Part shown: positions 55,487 through 62,200 of the stretch, piece after piece
How the letters are laid out: each line of letters opens with the position of its first letter
Position numbering within the stretch: the first letter of the stretch is position 1
DNA from: Bradyrhizobium retamae
GTDB taxonomy: Bacteria; Pseudomonadota; Alphaproteobacteria; Rhizobiales; Xanthobacteraceae
Direction: 5' to 3'
Assembly (NCBI RefSeq): GCF_001440415.1
Contig: NZ_LLYA01000225.1
Location: 162,789 to 226,788, forward strand
Length of the DNA stretch: 64,000 nt
Notes under the pieces: generated by a model
Seen by the model: only the letters and a program-made list of their open reading frames with translations
Database searches by the model: none
What the model was told of the DNA's origin: nothing
Made by a program: the position numbers and the translations under genes

Positions 55487-56836
55487 TTACTTCGTTCGTG
55501 ATCCATCCCCAAACCTTATACGGGCGATATTGTCCGGCCCTTCGTCCTGGTTGCGGAGGTAGATCATCGTCGTTTCTATTTTCTCGTGCCCAAGCGCCGG
55601 CCGTATCTGCTCAGGCTTCGCGCCTTGCTTCTCTGCGTGGCTCGCAGCACCCGCGCGACTGTCACGGTTCTGCACGTCATCAGGAACGCCAACAGCTCTC
55701 GCGATCTCGCGCCAGTGTTCGGCAAAGACCTTTTGAATCCACGGCCGCCCCGTGTGCTCAGCAATGACCATCGGACCGCTGCGCTTCTCGATCGGTATTC
55801 GCTCAATCTCCGCCACGACGAGTGGAAACAGCGCAAGCGTTCCCCTCACGCCTTTGCCGGCGTCGGGATTTGTGGTCGCGAACTTACCTCGTAGCGACTT
55901 GCTTAGCCGGTGATCCAGCACACCAGCATTGACCTCTTCCCATATGAGGCCATGTATCCACTTCTTGCTCTTGTGCGTGACGGCGGACAAGCCCGGCTCT
56001 GATATTGGTATCCATTCTCCAACAACGTCCTTTTGTCGAATCATGAACGAAGTCATCAACGCTTGCGCCAACGCTATCGAGTGGTCGCCGCGGCGGTGCG
56101 CCTCTTTGATGATTAGAACCGCCTGCTCCAGGGTAAGCTTTTGCTTGCGGCGCCTCGGGTTCTCAATCTCCATTTTGGACAGAACCTTGTGAAGCTCCTC
56201 ACAGCGCGGCAGCTCTGACATTGCTCCGAACGTGAACAGGATCCTCACAAAGGACATATAGCCATGGGCTCGAGCAACCCGACGCGGACCGCCTTCCACT
56301 TTTGGTTTGGCCCAATTTTCTGCCCAACGATTGAAGTCCCGGAATGTGAGTTTCCGACCCTCTGGCGCTTCTGGCGTGATGCGCGCTTGACCGACCATCT
56401 TCTTTAGATAGAGGACGCGCGATCGATAAGTTTTGCGTGTATCATATCGAAGCTTGTGAAAAGGGCTATCCGGATCGGCCAAATAGATATCGACGAGCGA
56501 GCCTACCGTCCCATCAAAAGTCTTCTTGGCGTCGAACTCGTCCGGCGACATGATGAGGCCATTGGAGAAAGCCAGCATTTCGCTCTGCAGCTTTTGACAG
56601 CTCGCCGCTATGTCCTTCCAATCATCGTCGCTTGGCAACGAATACGGTTGCCCGGCTGGCGGCCAGAGCCGCTGCGTCTTAAGCGTATAACCCTTCTCCA
56701 GGATATCGGGACGACATACCCAGTACCCGACGTATGGGTCAGTTGGTTGCTTTATCGTCTTCCTGCCGCGGCGCTTGCTTCGCCGCTGCCAGACGAGGCC
56801 GGGTGTTTCCAGGCCTTCGGGCTTGAGGGGTTTCAT
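55487..56836 (-). CDS. Tyrosine site-specific integrase
   Basis: A 449-residue phage/island integrase. The SAM-like core-binding domain is about residues 105-225; the catalytic domain has R267 (SFMIRQKDVVG), R394 (NRDSRAGAAS), H417 (ALGHEKIETT) and Y426 (TMIYLRNQ). Box II reads R-D-S-R where HxxR is usual, a known variant. The start ATG 56836 lies inside the end of the upstream gene by 98 bases. It is the first gene of the island and should catalyse its integration and excision. Confidence 0.9.
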   Translation of the reverse strand: MKPLKPEGLETPGLVWQRRSKRRGRKTIKQPTDPYVGYWVCRPDILEKGYTLKTQRLWPPAGQPYSLPSDDDWKDIAASCQKLQSEMLAFSNGLIMSPDEFDAKKTFDGTVGSLVDIYLADPDSPFHKLRYDTRKTYRSRVLYLKKMVGQARITPEAPEGRKLTFRDFNRWAENWAKPKVEGGPRRVARAHGYMSFVRILFTFGAMSELPRCEELHKVLSKMEIENPRRRKQKLTLEQAVLIIKEAHRRGDHSIALAQALMTSFMIRQKDVVGEWIPISEPGLSAVTHKSKKWIHGLIWEEVNAGVLDHRLSKSLRGKFATTNPDAGKGVRGTLALFPLVVAEIERIPIEKRSGPMVIAEHTGRPWIQKVFAEHWREIARAVGVPDDVQNRDSRAGAASHAEKQGAKPEQIRPALGHEKIETTMIYLRNQDEGPDNIARIRFGDGSRTK

Positions 56837-57209
56837 CGAAGTTCTCCTCCCAGGTGGTCGCTGGGGCTATGGGGGTGATGTTCGACGACGGTAATCCGCC
56901 AAACTCCTCCATGAAATACCTGTAAACGGCGGGCCAAAAGCGCCGATCTCCACAAAGCGAGACGGGTTGTGGAAACCTCCGCCGGCCGGGGAGAGGTTTG
57001 TCTAATTGCCGCAATACGTTACGGCCAAGTTTTTCGGGCAGACCCAGCTCTTCGATGATCTCCACATCAAGCATGAAGAGGCCGTGGCGGCGAACCCTCT
57101 GACGAGGTTTCCCGGCGCGTGGATCCTCGCGCGCGACTTTACCTTCACCGTCGAGGACACCTCTTGCCGCGCGTTTGACATCAGCTTTGGTGAATCTGGT
57201 TCTCGACAT
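56739..57209 (-). CDS. Unknown protein overlapping the integrase
   Basis: A 156-residue basic protein starting MSRTRFTKADVKRAARGVLD, a start commonly found in small genes just upstream of integrases in rhizobia, followed by FMLDVEIIEELGLPEKLGRN and a Pro/Arg-rich tail. The frame opens at 57353; ATG 57209 is chosen because the family begins there. It overlaps the integrase start by 98 bases, so translation of the two is linked. A role in directing excision is possible but not shown. Confidence 0.5.
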   Translation of the reverse strand: MSRTRFTKADVKRAARGVLDGEGKVAREDPRAGKPRQRVRRHGLFMLDVEIIEELGLPEKLGRNVLRQLDKPLPGRRRFPQPVSLCGDRRFWPAVYRYFMEEFGGLPSSNITPIAPATTWEENFDETPQARRPGNTRPRLAAAKQAPRQEDDKATN

Positions 57210-57789
57210 CCAACCTGTAACTGCAAGTCGAAAACAAAGTCTTTTGAACGACTCATTCAAGCACAGCGCCAACCGTGTCTCCACTGAAGGCAGAGAAAGA
57301 TTGGAGCGGCTTCGGATAGCTGAAAGATCCGCAAGGCCATCATCCGCCAGCAAAATCGAATGAGGAGACAGTGATCATGTTTTGTTGACGGCAGCTCACT
57401 GGGGTGACAGGACCGCGAACCACTTCAATAGCGACACCCCAGATTCTGACAGGGCGTCGCGTTTGGTTAGTGGCGACAAATACGTTTGTAGCTTGATCTC
57501 ATTGCCTTTCTTTGACTGGAGCTGATCAAATTAGCCCATGAATGTGGGGTGATCGGCGTTCGAACGGAGCTACACAAGGCGACCTTCGCCGGAGCGACAC
57601 CATTGCCCGCGACTACCGTCGGACGAGCGCGCCGCTGTCCGGAGCGATCCACATGGCCACGAGAGCATGATCTGCGCAGTGCGAACCGTCGTCCCAATTG
57701 TTCGGCTATCCGTGCAAGCGAAGCTCTTCGTCGAGCAGGATAGCGAAAGCATCACAAAGGAGATCGCGGTCGTACGAGTGCTGCAGCGA
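57210..57789. other. Gene-poor stretch with possible IS end
   Basis: 580 bases. CTGGGGTG (57399-57406) and CACCCCAG (57435-57442) form a perfect 8-bp inverted repeat, and TGACAGG occurs at 57405 and 57448, as in terminal regions of some IS elements. Several frames are open but none has protein-like character. A decayed upstream part of the HipA gene may lie in the right end. Confidence 0.35.
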
Positions 57790-58294
57790 TCGCGGCGATA
57801 AGCGGTCTGACGCTGCTTCGAGCGGAAGAGGCGGCGGAATGCGTGACCGCTGGTCCTACGTGTTGCTCGCGGAAGAATTGCGCCCGGTCGTGGAAGAGCC
57901 AAAGCGCGACGCGCCGGAGCTTTTTCGCCGCATGCTTTTCAATGCGCTGATCTCGAATATCGACGACCACCCACGCAACCACGCGATTATCGCGAAGGAC
58001 CGCCACTGGAAGCTTTCGCCGGCCTATGATCTCGCACCGTCTCCTGTCATCGCGCAGGAGCGGCGCGATCTTGCGATGGATGCGGGCGACCAGGGGCGGT
58101 TCGCGAACGCGAAAAATCTTCTGTCGCAACGCGCGCGATTTCTCCAGGAAGAGGAAGAAGCGAAAGCGATCGTCGCGGACATGACCGAAAAAGTGCGCGC
58201 GACCTGGTACGATACTGTCCAAGCCAAGGGCGTCACAGAAAAGGACGCGGAAACCATTCGGGGCGCTTTCGTCTATGAAGGTTTTTCGCGCTGA
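57790..58294 (+). pseudogene. hipA: HipA-type kinase, C-terminal fragment
   Basis: Reads RDRWSYVLLAEELRPVVEEP then ELFRRMLFNALISNIDDHPR and NHAIIAKDRHWKLSPAYDLA, the catalytic-lobe end of HipA toxins (Asp of SNIDDH, the SPAYDL motif). Just upstream, another frame gives ISGLTLLRAEE, the preceding HipA segment, so there is a frameshift near 57835. The N-terminal two thirds and the HipB antitoxin are absent. A dead toxin gene. Confidence 0.75.
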
Positions 58295-58364
58295 GTGAAC
58301 GCGCAATACGCGTAAACAGGTTTCGCTCCGTTACGAGAGGACGCCTTTCGCCAGCTAATCGAAG

Positions 58365-58694
58365 ATGTCCGACGTGAGCGTGAGCGCGCGAATCTTCCAA
58401 AAAAGCGTAGTGGCTGGCGAACGCGATCGTCCCGACGTCGCAAGGCGGCGAGCCCAGTGGATCAAATATCAAGATCGCATCGAGCCTGAGCGCCTGGTTT
58501 TCATCGACGAGACTTGGACCAGAACCGATATGGCCGCATTACGGGAATGGGCACCGCGTGGTCGCAGGCTTCTCGCCAAGGTTCCACACGGCCGCTGGAA
58601 GACCATGACCTTCCTGGCCGCCTTACGCCATGACCGGATCGACCCAATCGACGTCGGCCAAGCTGAATTCGCTCCACTTGGCTTCGCCATATGA
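58365..58694 (+). pseudogene. IS630-family transposase fragment
   Basis: The middle of an IS630 transposase: ERDRPDVARRRAQWIKYQDR, then RLVFIDETWTRTDMAALREW with the second catalytic Asp of DDE, and PHGRWKTMTFLAALRHDRID. After about 58636 the homology stops (usual APWVIEGPIDG is replaced), and the N-terminal HTH is missing upstream (frame changes near 58375). Both ends are lost. Confidence 0.8.
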
Positions 58695-58700
58695 GGCAGA

Positions 58701-59384
58701 TCAGATGTCCATGTTGCGCAGGCGCTGACGATTGCGCAGCACGATCTGCCGGGCGCCGGAAAAGCCCAGCACGCCTTCGTCGTTCAACTGCGACAGTGCG
58801 CGCGAGACCGTCTCCAACGTGAGCCCAAGATAGTCGCCGATGTCGCGGCGGCACATCGGCAGCGCCATCATGCCGGCGACTGCAAGGCGACGATCCATCT
58901 CCAGGAGGAAGTTGGCGACCCGCTCCATCGCGCTCTTGCGACTGAGCAGCAGCATTTCCTCGGCGTGCTTGAGATCGCCCGCCGTCATGGTCCAAAGCTT
59001 GTGGGCGACCTGGACGTTAGTGCCGGCGACCTGTTCGAGGCTGCGGCGCCTTACCAGGCGCACGGTGGTGTCGATGATGGCTTCGGCGGCCAAGCGGTGC
59101 TTGGTGCCGGATACCAGCCCGAACACGTCACCGGACAAATGGAACGCACCGATCTGCCGGCTGCCGTCGGACAACAGCTTGTAGGTGCGCACGGCGCCGC
59201 GGATCACCTGGTAGACATATTCGGCGGGCTCATCCTTGCCATAGATTTCTTCGTCATTGCGGTAGGTGAACTCAGTGGCGATCAGGCCGGCGTGGCTCGA
59301 GAGGCCGCAGAACGGTTTGGAAGGCGCAAACGCGCTAGGAGCGGGCCTGTTGATGTTGAGGGAAGGGGCGGATGGGGTGAGCAT
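58701..59384 (-). CDS. fixK: FixK2-like CRP/FNR regulator
   Basis: A 227-residue CRP/FNR regulator without the N-terminal Fe-S cysteines of FNR. Sensor part: DEEIYGKDEPAEYVYQVIRG, AVRTYKLLSDGSRQIGAFHL; DNA part: MCRRDIGDYLGLTLETVSRA. It is close to Bradyrhizobium FixK2, including the Cys (C178) in LPMCRRD that corresponds to the redox-sensitive Cys183. ATG 59384 (MLTPSAPSLN). Third of a minus-strand set fixJ-like, rrpA-like, fixK-like. Expected to activate low-oxygen genes at TTGAT-N4-ATCAA boxes. Confidence 0.88.
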   Translation of the reverse strand: MLTPSAPSLNINRPAPSAFAPSKPFCGLSSHAGLIATEFTYRNDEEIYGKDEPAEYVYQVIRGAVRTYKLLSDGSRQIGAFHLSGDVFGLVSGTKHRLAAEAIIDTTVRLVRRRSLEQVAGTNVQVAHKLWTMTAGDLKHAEEMLLLSRKSAMERVANFLLEMDRRLAVAGMMALPMCRRDIGDYLGLTLETVSRALSQLNDEGVLGFSGARQIVLRNRQRLRNMDI

Positions 59385-59470
59385 AAGCCATCTCCTTTGC
59401 GGCGAATGGCGCGTTGGTAAACCGACCAACCGAGCCCGAAAATACCGCTCCATGCCTTAAGGGTGATGCC

Positions 59471-59478
59471 CTACGTAG
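59471..59478. promoter_or_regulatory. CTACGTAG palindrome before the FixK-like gene
   Basis: A perfect 8-base palindrome about 90 bases upstream of the fixK-like start, in the 124-base gap after the rrpA-like gene. It could be part of a FixJ-type activator site; weak on its own. Confidence 0.3.
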
Positions 59479-59508
59479 AGTCCCGGAGCGATGGGATTTT
59501 TACGGCGC

Positions 59509-59901
59509 TCAGAGCTGGGGATCACCGTTGATCGCGTCCCAGATGCGGGAGGAAAGGCTGTCCTCAATATGGGGCTTGATGAGGACGTGACGGATGCCGG
59601 CGGTGGCTGCCTTGGCCGGAATAGACGCGTCGGGGTAACCGGTGATGAGAATGATCGGCGTGTCGGCTTCGCGCCGGCGCAAGAGGCCAGCAAGGTCAAT
59701 ACCGCTCATGCCCGGCATCTTGTAGTCGATCACCAAACAATCGGCACCGCCCACGGTCATGGCGTTCAAGAGCGCTTCGGCGCTGCGGAACGTGCCGACA
59801 CAGAAGCCGTCGGTTTCCAGGAGAAATTGGAGCGATCTGAGCACGTCGGTGTCATCATCGACGACGTAAACGAGTGGCATTCTGGGAGATGAGGGCATCA
59901 C
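59509..59901 (-). CDS. rrpA: Single-domain response regulator, RrpA-like
   Basis: A 130-residue stand-alone receiver. Acidic pair in VYVVDDDTDVLRSLQFLLET, phospho-acceptor D59 (CLVIDYKMPGMSGID), Lys108 in VLIKPH. No output domain. ATG 59901; an internal ATG at 59880 starts right at the receiver. Its position between fixJ- and fixK-like genes copies the B. japonicum fixLJ-rrpA-fixK2 order. A FixK-type box lies 70-84 bases upstream. Confidence 0.82.
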   Translation of the reverse strand: MMPSSPRMPLVYVVDDDTDVLRSLQFLLETDGFCVGTFRSAEALLNAMTVGGADCLVIDYKMPGMSGIDLAGLLRRREADTPIILITGYPDASIPAKAATAGIRHVLIKPHIEDSLSSRIWDAINGDPQL

Positions 59902-59971
59902 ACGCTCTATGGGCTTTCTGACCGGGCATCTGGTCCATCGCGCATTTATAAGGTCCTCCGAATGGAGTCAG

Positions 59972-59985
59972 TTGATTCAGCTCAA
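59972..59985 (-). promoter_or_regulatory. FixK/FNR box upstream of rrpA-like gene
   Basis: TTGAT-TCAG-CTCAA, 9 of 10 positions of TTGAT-N4-ATCAA. It overlaps the stop codon of the fixJ remnant and is centred about 77 bases before ATG 59901. Confidence 0.6.
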
Positions 59986-60480
59986 TTTTTCAGCACTCCC
60001 GCCCGCATGGCGAGGCCGACGAGTTCGGAAAGGCTGGACGCCTGCATCTTGGTCATCAACTTGGCCCGGTAGACCTCGATGGTGCGCGGACTGATATTGT
60101 AGTCGCGAGCGATCATCTTGTTGGAGAGGCCGGCCACCAATCCGTCCATCACCTGCCGCTCGCGCGCTCAGCGAAGAGACCCGCGCCTGCGTCATCCCCT
60201 CGTCGCGGGCGCCGGCCTCAGCCTGCCGGAGCGCGGCGTCGATCATCGCGACCAGGCGGTCATCCTCGAACGGCTTTTCCAGGAAATCGACGGCGCCGAA
60301 CTTCATCGCCTCGACAGCCAGGGGGACATCGCCATGGCCGGCAATGATGATGATGGGCAAGGTGGCACGGCTCGCCTTGACGCGCTTCAACAGCTCGATT
60401 CCGTCGATACCCGGCATACGGATATCCGAGGCCACGCAACCGAATTGGATTGTGGGCAAAGTCGGACGCGAAGAGATCAA
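59982..60480 (-). pseudogene. fixJ: FixJ-type response regulator, truncated and frameshifted
   Basis: Receiver part: FGCVASDIRMPGIDGIELLK, with the Asp, then IIIIAGHGDVPLAVEAMKFG and DFLEKPFEDDR. The first 50 or so residues (usually ending DSLKFLL...) are missing to the right of about 60480. After ARVSSLSAR the reading shifts: two bases are missing from a GC run near 60165; in the other frame it continues with VMDGLVAGLSNKMIARDYNI, SPRTIEVYRAKLMTKMQ, the LuxR-type output, to a stop at 59982. No FixL is present. Confidence 0.82.
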
Positions 60481-60687
60481 TTTTTTGTAGCAGCCGCGGA
60501 GATGCGCGTCGTGAGCCCCGTAAAGCGACAGTGCTCGCGCGAACCCGTCGATCGTGCACGGGTCGCACCTAGTGGTGGTCGCGCTTGCGACGCTGCGCGT
60601 CGAATTCCCCAGAAGGTGAGGTGATCCGGCACCCTGCGCGATTCTTGCAGGGCTGATCGCAGGGTGATTAATGAAAGGCATCTTGTC

Positions 60688-61146
60688 ATGAATGAGCAAT
60701 GGATGCAGCCGAATACCGCCTATGCGATCTGCGGCTTCTACGACATCCCAAACCAGCAAGCCATGGGCTTCCATCTCATGATCATCGACGAGGACGGAAG
60801 CCATAGGCCGTGGTCCATTGTTGTGGTGCGCTGGGGCAAGCGGGTGTTTGGCTATCTCAATAAATGCCCGCATAACCGGGTCAACCTGGACTTGGAACGT
60901 AACTAGTTCCTCGATCCCAAGGGCATCCGGCTGATGCGCAGTAAGCACGGCTCGACCTTCGAGCTCGGCACCGGCCGCTGCGTTGATGGCCGGTGCAAGG
61001 GCAGCGGGCTCACGCCGGTCGCGTTGACGGTGCTGGACGGCGACATCTGCGTCACCGGCGTGCGGCTTGTTGTAGGACGAGAACGGATCCCACCGGCGAG
61101 AGCTGAACCAGCGCTCAGACCGGCCGGTTCTCGTTGCGGTTTTTGA
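60688..61146 (+). pseudogene. Rieske-type 2Fe-2S protein with nonsense mutation
   Basis: N-terminal part: CGFYDIPNQQAMGFHLMIID, then YLNKCPHNRVNLDLERN, with the first Cys-X-His ligands. An in-frame TAG at 60904 stops it; the frame continues FLDPKGIRLMRSKHGSTFEL, GTGRCVDGRCKGSGLTPVAL to 61146. The second ligand pair, normally C-X2-H, reads RSKH: the Cys is now Arg. Both changes remove the cluster site. ATG 60688. Family normally about 110-150 residues. Confidence 0.78.
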
Positions 61147-61705
61147 CGGGCCCCATCCTCTTCAGCCCGTCTTCGTAGGAGATCTCGTCATAGGATGCAT
61201 CGACATTCCTGGCCGCGTCGAGCAAGTAATCGAGCCTGCCGCCCGCATCGAGCTCCTTGATGTCGTTCTTGTTGACCCCGACCAGGTCCATCATCTCCTT
61301 CCAGACAGTGGATTCATCGCACGGCAGCACGTGGAAGGTGATATCACCGAGTTTGGTTCGGTATTTCGCCAACAGGTCTATGTTGTTGCAAAACATGAAG
61401 TAGCTGCCACCAGGGCTTAGCGCGCCGTCAAGAACGTTTGCGATATCAGCAAGATAAGCGAAGCAGTGCAGATAGCCGGCCAGCACCGGAATGTTGCTTT
61501 CGCCTTCCTGCGCGACCATCAGCACCTGCTCGATCGAATAGTGGGGCGGCCGCTTCTCGTCCGCGACCTGGGTCTGGAATTTTAGTGCGATATCGCCGCG
61601 AAAGCCGAACCGGCCCTGCTTGGTGGTCCCGCCCTTGAATATGGCATTGAGCAGGCGCCCCTCCTTGTCCAGCCGGCCTAGCGCGGTGTTCTCGATTGCA
61701 GTCAT
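61115..61705 (-). CDS. Unknown protein sharing its leader with the ClpS-AAA gene
   Basis: A 196-residue soluble protein: MTAIENTALGRLDKEGRLLN, AIFKGGTTKQGRFGFRGDIA, PPHYSIEQVLMVAQEGESNI and FMFCNNIDLLAKYRTKLGDI. Alternating strands and helices are likely; no known motif. Upstream is a GAGG ribosome binding site and a 123-base leader that is nearly duplicated before the ClpS-AAA gene. The longer frame to 61828 reads through that leader. Its last 32 bases overlap the end of the Rieske remnant. The shared leader is the only functional clue. Confidence 0.7.
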   Translation of the reverse strand: MTAIENTALGRLDKEGRLLNAIFKGGTTKQGRFGFRGDIALKFQTQVADEKRPPHYSIEQVLMVAQEGESNIPVLAGYLHCFAYLADIANVLDGALSPGGSYFMFCNNIDLLAKYRTKLGDITFHVLPCDESTVWKEMMDLVGVNKNDIKELDAGGRLDYLLDAARNVDASYDEISYEDGLKRMGPVKNRNENRPV

Positions 61706-61828
61706 GAAAATCGTCCTCGATCTAAGCTCATCACCGGACACCTCGGCCGGCGCAACACGTGCAATGCAAATTGTTTGCCGCCGCGACTGGAATGGTTCAT
61801 CCGCGTAACACTTAAAGAAAACACGCAA
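61706..61828 (-). repeat. Duplicated leader, copy A
   Basis: 123 bases upstream of the unknown gene. Best conserved parts are GGCCGARGTGTCCGGTGATG followed by AGCTTAGATC, and AATTTGCATTGC; copy B is 63878-64000. Both end at an ATG with GAGG or GGAG before it. Confidence 0.8.
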
Positions 61829-62200
61829 GCGCGCCGCGATCCCTCGAAGAGCCTCGTCAGGAACCCGACACGGGTCGCAAAGCCACTCTGCGCGATTCGA
61901 AAAAGACAGGAACTATCAAGCGCGCGCTGGCATGCAGCTTGCGAATTCGCAAGCAATCGACTGATGCAAAGGAAGGGTGAGCCACAAGCAACCTGACGGA
62001 TAGCGTAATGGATGCAGTCAAGACCGCGATCTCAACGTCGGCGCAGCCGGCGAGCGGGCAGTCATTGTTGCTTCGGCCTCGTCGCGGCGGTTCGCGTTCA
62101 CGGACCGCCTCGCTGCTCATCAATCATAGACGCGTCGTCGACACCCGGCGCATGCGGGAGTTGGCGCAGCCCTTGGCGGGTGATCTTCCTCCCTTCGCTT
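61829..62200. other. Intergenic between the two leader-sharing genes
   Basis: 372 bases. A sigma-54-type promoter match lies on the plus strand (61928-61943). An 81-codon plus frame starting MDAVKTAISTSAQPASGQSL at 62008 follows it and overlaps the AAA gene end; I do not call it a gene. Confidence 0.45.
61928..61943 (+). promoter_or_regulatory. Sigma-54-type -24/-12 promoter match
   Basis: TGGCATG-N4-TTGCG with correct GG-to-GC spacing. No TGT-N10-ACA activator site was found nearby. Transcription would run toward the AAA gene's 3' end. Confidence 0.4.

Noticed and set aside
55440..55500. tRNA gene as integration target
   Set aside because: No cloverleaf or T-loop sequence seen next to the integrase.
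61760..61830. NifA activator site (TGT-N10-ACA) near the sigma-54 match
   Set aside because: Only TGT-N10-GAC found; does not meet the consensus.
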